Positions 51,377 to 62,562 of a DNA stretch of 64,000 nt are shown piece after piece (the stretch's first letter is position 1; each line of letters opens with the position of its first letter). Below the pieces are notes generated by a model, which was not told the origin of the DNA, did not search any database, and saw only the letters and a program-made list of their open reading frames with translations. Position numbers and translations under genes: made by a program. This stretch comes from Pelagomonas calceolata (Eukaryota; Sar; Pelagophyceae; Pelagomonadales; Pelagomonadaceae): NCBI GenBank assembly GCA_918797485.1, contig CAKKNE010000003.1, forward strand, positions 5,270,001 to 5,334,000, written 5' to 3'.

Positions 51377-52723
51377 ATGGGGGAGGCGCCCCAGCGCGCC
51401 GCCAAGCCCGCCAAGGCCGCGCGGCGGAAGAAGCGCGCGGCCGAGGAGTGCCTCGTCTTCGAGTGCCTCAAGCCGCGCTACGACGCCTTCAAGAAGGTCG
51501 GCAACGGCAGCTACGGCGTCGTCTGCAGCGCCGTCGACGCGCAGGACGCCGGCGCGCGGCGCGTGGCGATCAAGCGCGTGAGCCCCTGGGCCGACGACTG
51601 CTGGGACGCGCGGCACACGCTCCGCGAGCTGCGGCTCATGCACCTGCTGCGCGGGCACCCGAACGTGATCAGCCTCCACGACGCGGTGCTGCGCCCCGGC
51701 GGCTCCGACGACCTCTTCATCGTCATGGAGCTCATGGACTCGGACCTGCACCGGGTCGTCTCGTCCAAGCAGGCGCGCGGCCCGCGCCGACGTTCGCGGC
51801 ACACGGGGCGCCCGCGCGCGCCGCCGGCAGGGGGCGCGGTCGACGCGCGGCCGCCGCGCAGGTCCTGACGGCCGAGCACGTCTCGTGCATGCTGTGCCAG
51901 ATCCTGCTGGGCGTCCAGGCCCTGCACAGCGTGGGCATCCTGCACCGCGACCTGAAGCCGGGCAACGTCCTGGTCTCGCGCGACTGCCGCGTCCGCATCA
52001 CGGACTTCGGCCTCTCGCGGTGCGTCGCCGGCCTCGCCGCCGACGCCGCGCGCGCGGACGCCGCCGACGACGCCAAGAACCCGCTGACCGAGTACGTCGT
52101 CACGCGCTGGTACCGCTGCCCCGAGGTGCTCCTGGCGCCGCACCTGCCGTACTCGACCGCGGTCGACTGCTGGTCCGTCGGCTGCATCCTCGGCGAGATG
52201 CTGCTGCGGAAGCCGCTGTTCCAGGGCAAGAACTTCGTGCACCAGGTGCAGGTCATCCTGGAGAAGCTCGGCACGCCGACGGACGGCGCGCTCGGCTTCG
52301 AGCCGCGCGAGGACGCCGCGCGCTTCCTGGCCAAGCAGCCGGCGCGCGACGACCCCGGCGTCGCCGCGCTGCTCCCCGACGCGACGCCCCGCCAGCGGGC
52401 GCTGGCGCGGCGCTTCCTCCAGTTCAACCCCGAGGTGCGGTGCACGGTCGAGGCCGCGCTCGCCGACCCGCTCTTCGACGACGCGCCCGAGCTGCCGGCG
52501 CCGTCGCGACCCTACTTCGACGCCGCCGCCGCGCGCGCGGGGACGGCGCCGGCGGCGCTCCGCGACTTTGCGGCGAGCGTCGCGGCGGATCCGTGCTTCG
52601 ACTTCGACTTCGAGCGGAGCGGCACGACGCTGGCCGAGCTCAAGGCCGAGGTCAAGGACCAGATCGCGGCCGCGCGCGCCAAGGCCGCGCGCCAGGCCGC
52701 CGCCGCGGCCGCACCCAGGGCGC

Positions 52724-52757
<34 letters not shown>

Positions 52758-53436
52758 GCCGCGCGCCGCCGAAGCGAAGCAGCCGCTCGCCCCGCGGCCG
52801 GCCGCGGCCATTCGCGCGCGCGATCCCGGCGCGGCGCTCGCGCCCGCGGGGCCGAGCTCGCACGACGTGGCCGCGCGGCCGCTCGCGGCGCTGCCGGACG
52901 ACCCGTCGCGGCGCCTCGCTTCGGCGTCGCTCGGCGACAAGCCCGAGCCCTGGAGCCCCCGCGCGCGCGACCGCGACCGCGATCGGCCGCGCGGCGGCGG
53001 CGGCCGCGTCCTGCCCGCGCGCGCGGACCGGCGCGCGCGCGGGCGCCCGGCCGCCGACCTCCTGTCCGGGCGCCTCGCAAGCGCCCCTGCGCGGCCGGCG
53101 CGCGGTGGGTCGGCCGCGCCGCCCGACGCCGACGCCGCGCGCGCCGACGCGGCCGCGCGCCCGCCCGCGCGGCCTCAACCCGCCCGCGGCGCGCGCGCGC
53201 GCCTCTTCGCGCTGCCGTCCCTGCGCCCCCCGCGCCAGCACCCCGGCCGCGTCCGGCCGCACGGCTCCCCGCCGCGCGGCGGCCGCGCCGCGTCGGCGGG
53301 CGCGGGGGAGGCGTCGCCGCGCCGCGCCGCGCGCCCGGGCCGCGAGAAGCTCCTGCTCGCCAACGTCCCCCGCGCGGGCGACAAGCCGGGCTCCGCCGGG
53401 CTGCTGTCGCGGCTCCGCTCCGTGTCCGCGCGGTAG
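51377..53436 (+). CDS. MAP kinase (TEY class) with long disordered C-terminus
   Basis: Exons 51377-51772 and 51862-53436 (GC donor CAG|GCGCGC, phase 0) give 656 residues. Kinase motifs: [14 protein letters not shown] (Gly loop), VAIKRVSPW (VAIK), [14 protein letters not shown] (catalytic loop), ITDFGLSR (DFG), [14 protein letters not shown] (TEY activation loop and P+1), [15 protein letters not shown]. The TEY motif places it with ERK-type MAPKs, and length and tail suggest an ERK7/8 (MAPK15)-like type. About 280 residues of Pro/Ala/Arg-rich tail follow the kinase domain. It is a serine/threonine kinase in a signalling cascade. Confidence 0.93.
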
Positions 53437-53889
53437 CCTTGTAGTAGACCCGAGTGCGCTTTAATTAATTTAAGCCCGTCACGGTGGCACTGGCACGCGA
53501 GCTGCACGCGTCCGAGTCGGGGCACGTTCTCGGAGGCTGGGCGAGACGCCGGTCTCTTGACGCGTCTTTGGCGCTGGCCGCGGTCGCGGCGTGCAGGGGA
53601 CTGCTCGGGTGGCGCGGCGGACGACGCTCTAGCGCTGCCTGATGAGCAACGTCGCACCGGACTCGGACCGCGACCGCGCCTAGGAGCGATTTCCGGTTGC
53701 CAATGGTCCGACGACGACTCGGACGACCCCCTACGCCTCGGTTGCTTTTGAAAAGGTGTTGTTTTGAGGCGATTAGAAAGGGCGAACGGGCTTTTCGGGA
53801 ACACATTCCTTCCCCCGAAACGGCACAGGGGCCCCGGATAGGTCCCGGCCGGGTCGGAATCTAGGAGACTCCGGAAGTTACATGCCTCC
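53437..53889. other. Convergent intergenic region, no gene seen
   Basis: Between the MAPK and CDPK-like 3' ends. Contains tttaattaattta at 53461, possibly for poly(A). No supported frame. Confidence 0.5.
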
Positions 53890-55017
53890 CTAGCTGGCCG
53901 TGTGCATGAGCTTTTTGAATTCCTCGTAAGAAATCGTCTTGGAATGGTCGAGGTCGCCCTCGCCGATGAGCTCCTCGGCCTTCTTCTTCGAACCCGTGAG
54001 CGCGACGAGGTTTTCGACGGATATGTCGCCCGAGTCGTCGACGTCGAGGTGCTCGAAGACCTTGCGGACGTTTTCCTCGCGGAGGTAGAGCTGGCGCTGC
54101 ATCGTGGCGGCGATGAACTCGCGGTAGTCGATCTGCTGGTCGCCCGACACGTCGGCGGCCTCCATGAGCGACTGCGCCGCGTCGCGGTCGCCCGCCTCGA
54201 GGCCGCCGGAGTCGGCGCGGTGCGCGACGTGCGGCTCGAGCGCGCGGCGCAACTCGGCGGTCGAGATCGTGCCCGAGCCGTCGGTGTCGATCTCCCGGAA
54301 GACGTCGCGTAGCTGCGTGAGCTCGGGCCCGCTCAATTCCTGCCTGCGCGGACATGAACAGTTTACGGTCTCTTGCAATGGTCCGCACGGTCTGCTTCGT
54401 AATTGAACGCCACTGGTGACGTAAGAAGATGAAGAGGGCGCCGTGGTCCCTTTGCCGAGAGGGAGAATTTTGAAGGTCGATTTCCACACCGACGCTCGCG
54501 CCAGCACGTTGAGCGGAAATTACACGTTTACGGTTCCCCGATCGCTCGTCGTCTTGATCAGATGTCGTCGACGAGATGCCCACCGCCCTCCGTCCGTGCG
54601 ACGCTCGCGTCGTCCAAACGACCGCGAGACGGCCGAGGCGGAGCGTCGAGTGTACCTCGGGCGCGGTGCCCGCGTCGCTGGTTGACTTTTCCGCGCAGGC
54701 GCCGACGGGTCCGCGCGCGGCGAGCAGCGGCGCACGACGCCGTAATGTCCCTCGCCGAGCACCTTCTTGTCCACGACGAAATCGTCCTTGAGGCGCGACG
54801 ACGGGGCGCGGGCCGCGCGGCTTTGGTTTTTTTTTCGCGGCGTGTCCTTGCGCGCCTTCTCCTTTTCGCGCGTCACGCGCGCGGCCGCCGCGGCCTTGGC
54901 GTCCTCTTGGATGCGGACGCGTCGCGCGGGCGGTCGCGCCTGCGCCGGGCTCCGGGCGGCTCCTCGGTCGCCCGCCGAGAAAACCCCGGTGGCGCCTTTG
55001 AGCCACTCGAGCACCAT
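53890..55017 (-). pseudogene. CDPK-like gene lacking the kinase core
   Basis: The 5' part (from 55017) codes a basic head and RLKDDFVVDKKVLGEGHYGVVRRC, the glycine-rich loop of a calcium-dependent kinase. The 3' exon, 54343-53890, codes four EF-hand-like units: REIDTDGSGTISTAEL, EAADVSGDQQIDYREF, LDVDDSGDISVENL and GEGDLDHSKTISYEEF, as in the CDPK regulatory domain. Only about 380 bases separate them, far less than the 700+ needed for the rest of a kinase domain, and no VAIK, HRD or DFG is seen. Either the core was deleted, or two partial genes abut, or the assembly collapsed. The EF-hand part alone could still make a calcium sensor (an ATG exists at 54507). Confidence 0.6.
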
Positions 55018-55496
55018 GAGGATGACCAGCGAAGCTTTTTCGGGCCGGGCGCCGGCCGCTCGGCTTCGGAAAACTGACCTGTCTTGCTCACACGCGGGCT
55101 TGTCTTCGTAAACCCGTTTTTTTTTTACGGTCCTAGATGGGTGGCCTGGGGAGCGGGAGGGGTACGGGGGACCCTCAGCAACCTATAACTTTATACGTTT
55201 CTAACTAAAGTGGGCGAACGCGCGACAGGAGGACGCTGTTTGGGCTTACCCGTCGAGCACATTTGGCTGCTGAGTAGAGTAAGGCTAAAGATAATTCACT
55301 GGCGACTGAGCCCCGAGCCTCCTGAGCTCGCGGGTTCTACGTCGATAGCGCTATTATATATATATATATCTATATAGATCTCTACATAAGTACTCCTACA
55401 CTTATATACGACGTCGTACAGCAATCTGCTCCCGTCTCGAGCAGGGTGCGTTTTACGACTGGGCGCAGCGAGCGGCCCACACGTCCAGCAAGGTAC
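55018..55496. other. Divergent spacer with AT microsatellite
   Basis: The spacer between the CDPK-like start and the Der start. 55349-55370 is a tatatata run. No gene supported; an upstream transit-peptide exon for the Der gene may hide here. Confidence 0.5.
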
Positions 55497-57013
55497 ATGG
55501 CCTTGCGCGTCGCCATCGTGGGCCGGCCCAACGTGGGCAAGTCGACGCTGTTCAACGCGTTGCGCGACGTCGCGGGCGGCGGCGCGCGCCCGCGGCGCGC
55601 GCCCGCGCCGGCCGCGCGCATCACCTCGCCGGTCGCGCGGACGACGCGCGACGCGGCGACGGCGCCCGCGCGCCTCGGGCCGCTCCGGTTCGAGGTCGTC
55701 GACACGGCGGGCGTCGAGCGCGACGGCGTCGACGTCGACGGGCAGCGCGGCGCGCACGCGGGCCTGGCGGCCGCGATGCGCGCGCGGACCGCGGAGTGCG
55801 TCCGTCGCGCCGACGTCGCGCTCCTGCTCCTCGACGGCGCCGTCGGCGCGACGGGCGACGACGACGCCGTCGGCCGCTGGCTGCGGCGCCGCGCGGGCGA
55901 CGTGCCGCGCGTCGTCGCGTTCAACAAGTGCGAGGACGGCCGCGACGTGTCGGGCGCCGACCGCGAAGTCGCCGCGCGCCACGCCGACGTCGGGCCGCTC
56001 CTCGTGTCCGCGACGCACGGCGACGGGCTGCCGGACCTGCTGGACGCGCTGCGGGGCTTCGGCGCGGCCGCAAACAGCGCCCACGACGACGGCGACGCCG
56101 CGCCCGCGGTGCGCGTGGCGCTCGTCGGGAGGCCGAACGCGCGCCGCCGCGCGCGTCGTCGTTTTTTTCCGTCGCGCCCGGCGGCGACGCCGTTGACGCG
56201 CGGGATCGCGTCCCGCAGGCGGGCAAGTCGACGTTGCTCAACGCGCTCGCGCGATCCGCCGCGGCGACGACGGCGCGCGAGGCCGGCGTGACGCGCGACG
56301 CCGTCGAGGCCCGCGCGACCGTGCGGGGCCGCGCGGTGACGGTCGTCGACACGGCGGGCGCGGCCGCGCGCGACGCCGCGACTGGCGCGGACGCGCTCGC
56401 CCGCGCCGCGGCGCGCGCCGCGGCGTTCGAGGCGGCGCGGTGCGACGTCGCCGCGCTCTGCGTCGCCGCGTCGCCGCGCCCCACGCGCGACGATCTGCGC
56501 CTCGCGAGGCGCCTCGTCGACGCGCGCGTGCCAGTCGTCGTCGTCGCCACGAAGCTCGACCTGGTTCGGGCGACGGCGCGCGACGTCGAGCGCGGCCTGC
56601 GCGCGTCGCCGCTGCGGTTCCTCTTCGACGCCGCGGACCCGCCGGTCGTCGCGTGCTCGGCGGTGCAAGCGCCGGCGCGCGCGCGCCGCGCGCTCGCGCT
56701 CGCCGTCCAGACGCGCGACGCGCACGTCGAGCGGCGCATCGCGACGGGCCCGCTCAACGCGTGGCTCGCCGACGTCAAGCGCGGGCCCGGCGGCGAGCGC
56801 CTCGCGGCCGTCCGTTACGCGGCGCAGGTCGCGACGGACCCGCCGACGTTCGCGCTCTTCGGCCGGGGCCTCGGCGCCGCGCTCGGTCCCGCGCGCCGCG
56901 ATCGCCTCGCGTCCGCGATCGCGCGCGACCTCGGCTTCCGCGGTGCGCGCGTGGCGGTCGTGCTCCGCGGCGACCCGGTCCGTCGCCTGCGCCGCCAGCC
57001 GGCGCGATCGTAA
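55497..57013 (+). CDS. der: Der (EngA)-type double GTPase
   Basis: Exons 55497-56138 and 56219-57013 (GC donor AAC|GCGCGC) give 478 residues. Two G domains in tandem: LRVAIVGRPNVGKSTLF with VVDTAGVERDG, FNKCED and LVSATHG, then VRVALVGRPNAGKSTLL with VVDTAGAAARD, VATKLDL and VACSAVQ. A KH-like C-terminal domain follows (ALAVQTRDAHVERRIATGPLNAWL, PPTFALFGRG). Der is a bacterial 50S assembly GTPase; eukaryotic copies serve plastids or mitochondria. No transit peptide precedes the first G domain, so an upstream exon is expected. The first G4 is NKCE, not NKxD. The intron falls inside the second P-loop (RPN|AGKST). Confidence 0.9.
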
Positions 57014-57126
57014 TTTTGTGCACGTGTTATCACCTTGCCCAGCCTCGAGGCTGTTCCGTACCACAGCTCCGGTTGCCAGTGGGCATCCTGACTGAGTCCT
57101 GAGTGGGGAGATGATGATATTGAGCA

Positions 57127-57504
57127 GTGTATTTATTTCAAGTTATAGAGAAGAACGGCAAAACCTTGTCACTTATCGTAGCCTACTCGGAGTTTTCCCG
57201 CAAGGGCTTCTCCGTTGACCGAAAGGCCTTCGAGGCCGGTGTATGTAGAGAATTTGCCCGAGCGCGGCGGCGCGGTAACGATTCGCACCCGTTCGTGTTG
57301 TGGGACGCGAATATACGAGTAGCGTGCGACGTGGAGCCGGGCAATCCTCTCCACCGAGGCGGAGAACCGACCCGCGGGACCAATCATAGTAAGGAGGACG
57401 TTACGGACTTCCTCGAGGCCATCGCCAAGGCAGGTGGAAGTATCGTACACGGCCGGTGCTGCCCGTGGAATTACACGTTCAACCAGGCTAGGTATATAAC
57501 TTGA
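57127..57504 (+). CDS. Possible small protein, unknown
   Basis: About 120 codons open without an ATG at the start (starting codon GTG), ending in CCPWNYTFNQARYIT. Reads like a folded protein (FVLWDANIRVACDVEPGN, DVTDFLEAIAKAGGS). It might be the last exon of an unseen gene. Codon use is less GC-rich than in the Der gene. The opposite strand is also open, so strand is uncertain. Confidence 0.28.
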   Translation: MYLFQVIEKNGKTLSLIVAYSEFSRKGFSVDRKAFEAGVCREFARARRRGNDSHPFVLWDANIRVACDVEPGNPLHRGGEPTRGTNHSKEDVTDFLEAIAKAGGSIVHGRCCPWNYTFNQARYIT

Positions 57505-57692
57505 ACTTGCAAATCCAGAGAAAGTCCACATCTCGCCGCTTTGCGCACAGCGGTAGCAGCGGCGGCGGCGGCAAGACCTCTCACTAAATACCTTACGAAT
57601 CGAGGACAGATGACGCAAAGGTCCACATCCCGGCCAACTACACGTAGGCGGCTGCCGTGCGAAGTAAAGACAGCTTTCTACTGGCAATGTAG

Positions 57693-59931
57693 CTAGGGCG
57701 CGTAGGTCCCGCGGTAGGCCCGCGGGGACCAGCGGCCGTGGCCTGGCACCGCCGGCGCGCCGTGGATCGCCTCCGTGTCGACGGCCGCGAGAAAGGCGCG
57801 CAGCGTCGCGTCGCGCGGCGTCTCGCCCATGGCGGCGCGCGCGGCGCGCGAGACGCGCGCCTGTTCGGGCCACCACGCGCCGTCGGCGTCGGTCTCGCAC
57901 GCGCCTCCGTGCCGCGCGGCGACGCAGCGCGTCGGCGGGTACAAGCGGTACCAGTGCGGGCCGGCGTGCGCCTCCTCGTCGACGGCGGCCTCGAGGTCCG
58001 CGCGGTCGCCCGGCGCGCAGCTGCCGCCGGCGGCCGCGCAGAAATGGTCGAGCGCGGCGGCGAGGGCTCCGCCGTAGCGCTTTTTCTCCGGGTGGGCGTC
58101 CACGCCGACGATGCGCAGGAACGCCCGCACGTAGCCGTCGTCGTGGAAGAGGTCGCGGTAGCCGCCGGCCCGCCCGTGCGTGCCCATGATTTTCCCGTTC
58201 GCGTTGATTTCCTCGACGTAGACGCGGCCGCGCCGGTCGACGGCGAGGTCGGGCGCCAGGAGCGCGAACCGGCGAAGCCCCGCCGCCGCGGGGTCGGCGC
58301 GCTCGTGCGCGGCCTTCGCGCGGAGGAGGTCGCGGCGTGCCAGGAGCAGCGCGGCCGTCAGCGCTCTCTCGACGTTTGGCCAGACGGTCGCCTGCCAGAA
58401 GTGCTCCGCGTCGACCCAGCGCGCGCGCGCGCCCGGGGCGGTCGCCGTCGTGTTCCCCGGCAGCGGGGGTGGGGCGTGGCCGCGGACGAGCTCGAAGCCG
58501 TCGTGGAAGACCGGCGACGCCGTCGACTTCGGGTAGCCGTCGGGAAAGTTCGCGAGGAATTCGCCGGCCCCGTGGACGCAGGCCGGATCTAGCATCAGGC
58601 GGACGTGTCGGCACTGGTCTCCGAGGTCTCGCGTGCCCGTGTACGCGCGCGACGCGATCTTGGGGTAGCCGTGCCGCAGGACGTAGAGGCGCAGCGGGTC
58701 GACGGACGTGACCAACACCCAGACCCGCACGTCGAACTTGCGGCCGCGCACGAGCGCCGTCCGGTGCACGTAGCGCTGGAAGGTCACGTTCTTGCGTCGA
58801 TCGCACTCGGGGCCACGGCGCGCGGCCGGCCGCCGGCAGTCCCTGTCGACGACCCTGTCCAGGACCCAGGCGTCGAGCGCGGCCGGCGTCGCCACGTCGC
58901 GCCGCGACATCGTAACGACGTGCATGCCGCGCGACAGGTAGCTGCCCTCGCGCGGCTTGACGATCCAGACGACGGGAAACGTCTGGCTCGCGGCCCACGC
59001 GACGACGTCCGACGCGCGCGACACCGCCACGCGGACGTCGCGCGGCGGCCATCCCCGGGACGTCGAGGCCACGTCGAAGGCGGGCAGGAGCGCGGCGCAG
59101 AGCCAGGCGTCGGCGCGCGACGACATGTGGCCGCGGCACGTCCAGAACGCGTGCGCCGCGCCGCCTTTCGACGCGATGCGCGCGACGCCGGGGACGTGGC
59201 CGAGGCGGGCGTGCGGTGCGAGGCGCGCGGCGCCACCGCCGGCCGCGCGCGCCGCCGCGCGCGCCGCGTCATCCCCGGTGCCTGGCTCCCCGATGTACAC
59301 GTCGAGCGGCGCGCCGCGCGCCGCGCGGTCAAGCGGGCCTGCGCGAGCTCAAACAAGTCAAAGGTGCCTTGAGTTTTGGATTTTCACGCGGGAGCAGACA
59401 GAGCCCGAGCTCGAGAAGCTCTTCTGCGACGAAGCCTCTGTAGTCCTTGCGCGTGCTCGTCGCGAACGTCGGTGCCCGCGGCGCGCACGCCGTCCGGTTC
59501 CGGCTCCGCCGCGCGGCCAAGCCGCCCGCGGCGCGCGCGCGCGCCGCCTTGGCGAGGTGCGCGTCGAACGCCTCGAAGTCGAGGGCGTTCTCCGTCGCTC
59601 GCGTCAAACCCGCGGCGCCGCCGAGTCGCGCGAGGAGCCGCCGCTGCGTCGCGACGCGAGCGTCGCCATGCACGGCGACGATCGTGCCGCGCGGCAGCGC
59701 GGCGGCCTCCGCCTCGGGGTCCGGCGCGTCCCGCGGCGTTTTGCCGCCCGCCGAAGGCGCCGGCTGCGGTGGCGCGGCCGCCGACCACGCCGCCGCCGCG
59801 CGCACCACGCGCGCGCGCACGTCGCGCGGCGCGGGCGCGTGATGGATGAAAAGCGGAACGGTGGCGAGGACCGCCGCGCCCGCTGCAATGGCGACGGCAC
59901 TGCGCGCCCGGCGCCGGCGCATCATCATCAC
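57693..59931 (-). CDS. TTL-like ATP-grasp ligase with N-terminal signal anchor
   Basis: Exons 59931-59388 and 59338-57693 join through a 49-nt GT-AG intron (phase 1), about 729 residues. The start is MMMMRRRRARSAVAIAAGAAVLATVPLFI, a basic cluster and one membrane segment, as in type II Golgi proteins. The C-terminal part has TTL hallmarks: FPVVWIVKPREGSYLSRGMHVV (ATP loop), FQRYVHRTALVRGRKFDVRVWVLVTS, LRLYVLRHGYPKIAS and DRRGRVYVEEINANGKIM (metal-binding E and N). TTL enzymes add Tyr, Glu or Gly to tubulin in the cytosol; a membrane anchor is not expected, so the substrate may be different. Only motifs support the call. Confidence 0.75.
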
Positions 59932-60696
59932 TGTGTTACGATGCAGCTCGTGATGAAATCAGAAAGGGCAGCTTGTAAGACCGGCCCCTGTTTCGAGGCT
60001 GCGTCTCTCCACGACCAAGTCTCCACGATCAGTGTTCCAATTGCATCGTAGTTGTCGCACACCGTGCCCGGTTGGGCCCGGTATCACACACAACGGTACA
60101 AGCTGGTACCTAATAACTGATCGATAACTGATCGATTAAGCACTCGAACACAACTGAAAAATATTAACATTCCACCCCGCCCATGCCAAAATACTAAGTA
60201 GATTTGTGCAAGAAAACAGAATGACACAGCTCGAGGAATCATTCGACAAAAAAGTTCGAAGAACAGCGAAACTTGAACTTTGAAGGATCACTCAGCCTGA
60301 GGCTGGCATACTTCGGTCCCGGATACATTGCCATTGGGTGTCTCAGGCTACCGACGCTACAGAAATGCAAAGCGGGGATCTTGAACTCAAGTTGAAGTTT
60401 CACTAATGTACCGCATGCGGTACATTAGTATACTCTTGCAAGGTTATGGGCCCACAAGGTTCCGCCTACTGACGAAGAGTGTTTTATCGTGAATGCCTAA
60501 AAGTGGCATTACCAGAATACCGTGACCTACCACTATTAGAATACCTACGGTAGTACCGTAGGCAGCAGCTTTAACAAGTAGTCACGGGCCTGGGCAGCCG
60601 GGGCCCGCCAGTAGATAAATTATTTCAGTAGTCGCGCGTTAGAGTTGCGAGTCTCATCCGAACTGACGAACTCGCCGACAGACCAGGAGCACATTC
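59932..60696. other. Intergenic, repeat remnants
   Basis: 60430-60500 is an inverted copy of 10484-10550 (cctaaaagt... tttatcgtgaatgcc edge). 60540-60565 is a tacctacggtagtaccgtagg palindromic run. The rest shows no frame. Confidence 0.6.
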
Positions 60697-62562
60697 TCAA
60701 GGTGTCAGTCCGAGATGCCCACAACCATGGTGCGACGCGTTCGACGATCTGGTACTGACCGACGGAAACACAGGGGCGCCGCAGCCCCCCATCATACCTC
60801 GCTCGTGGTTGGGGAGCTTTGCTTCTTTGGGACATTGCAAGACCCAGTTTCCTTTGGTCATGTTGAGATGATACATCATCGCAAATGGTAAGACATTTTG
60901 GTCGCGTTTTAAGCCGTAGGCAATCAACGTACGGAACGTGTTCACGAACATATGATTGAGAACTGGCGTATTGTTATTCTTGCGCATGAATACTCCCAGC
61001 TCAAAGAGAGGCACCTTGCTGACGGCGGCACATCCGAATCGGCGGCCCACGGATCGAGCAAAACCGCGGATATTGGGAACCTTCTCCAGTCTGTAGCCTA
61101 CTGTCGCCTTCCATTCTTGAAATGCAAATGATCGTTGCCCGTGTTTCCACAACACAAGTTCCGTACTCTTGTGTAACCGCAAGAAGCGGGAAAGATGCGC
61201 AAACTCAGGGACGATGTAACGATTAGGGTTATTTGCAAAGGCGCTGAAGTCAACGTGCAACGTGTACTCGTATGAACGAAGTGCGCGTGGGATGTGGCCG
61301 AACTTGAAGTATTTTGTCAGCTTCCAGCCGTCAGATACGTCCCGTGGTATTATGACGCGCGGTAGCGCTTCGACGGGAACCTACGCATAGAATCGAATAC
61401 CGTGGTCATATCATTCGACAGACGCCGCAAGAAGCATCGTCGGCTGATACTTTGGAAAGAATCCAGCCATCGTCTGCTAGCGGCCTCGCGACGTCCACGA
61501 GGTCGGTGAAGAAGAATCGATCGTAGGCGCACGAGAATTTCTGCGTCTGTTTCCTGTAGCGTGATATTTCCCCCCGGAAATTCCCAAAGTTGTACGAGAA
61601 TAGGACAACCTGCGCACGGACGTATCTGCTCGTTCTACCCCCGCTTCTAAACGGAGACACCGCTGCAAGTATACAAGTTTTTGCGCGCCAGCTGTGCGAC
61701 TCGTCGAGTCGCATCGCGCCCTTTTGGCCATCGGCGCAATGACGCTACTCTTTGGTTTGAAAACGTACCACGATGGGTTGTAGGTATTCGTGATCACGAG
61801 GTCGTAGTCCATGCCGTCCTGCGCGAGCGACGTCCGCGTGAAATTCTCGATCGTGTGGTAGACCTCGAGCTCGGGGTGCCGCGCAAGCCACTCCTGCACG
61901 GCCCTCACGACGTCCCACTGGTTCGCCGCGCGCCGGTCGCCCTTGCCGTGTCGAACGCCATACTCGGTGTATTTCACGCACGCCGGCACGTCCGCGCAGC
62001 CCCGGCACGCCAACGGCCTTTCGTCGTACTTGCAATAGTCGTGACCCGCAAGTATGCCGCCCGGCCGCAACATTCGATAATACGGCTCGAGCTCCCGGGC
62101 TACGTTCGCGTAGTCGTGCGCGCCGTCCAGGTAGATAAAGTCAACGGACTCCGGGGCGATGGCGTCGAGGACGGACTGGTCGAGCGAGAGCGCCTTGAAG
62201 AAGCGCAATTTTGACGTGGTGCCAATGCCCCGCGATGCCCAGGACGTAGGCATCTCTTCGAGCTGGCGCCGCGGCGCGCGGCGTCCGCTCGTCGACGGCG
62301 GATAGCGGGCCTGAAGCATCTTGTTCGGGAAGGGTTCGACCATGTACCACGTTTTAGGCTGGGCGTCGATCAGAAAATGTTCCGAGAATCGGCCGTCGGC
62401 CACGCCCACTTCCATGGCAACGTCGTACGGACCGTCGCGCACCAGTCGGCTGAAGTAGGCGCGGGAGGGGTGCGCGCGCAGAAAGGCGATCATCTGGTCC
62501 TTCGTCTCGAGCCTGGCGGCGGCGCACGCCGTCCCCAGAACGAACACCAAAAGCATCTTCAT
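60697..62562 (-). CDS. Secretory methyltransferase fused to a DUF616-like domain
   Basis: Exons 62562-61744, 61609-61451 and 61380-60697, all phase 0, give about 553 residues. The protein begins with a signal peptide (MKMLLVFVLGTACAAA). Residues about 25-270 are a class I SAM methyltransferase (VAMEVGVADGRFSEHFL; SVDFIYLDGAHDYANVARELEPYYRMLRPGGILAGHDYCKY), of the Methyltransf_24/FkbM-like type. The second and third exons match the DUF616 pattern: VVLFSYNFGNFRGEI, YDRFFFTDLVDV, DDGWILSK, VEALPRVIIP, RSYEYTLHVDFSAF. Alternatively the second part is its own gene starting at ATG 61714, also in frame. DUF616 proteins are plant TOD1/MUCI70-related, some proposed glycosyltransferases. DNA here is less GC-rich. 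Confidence 0.66.
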
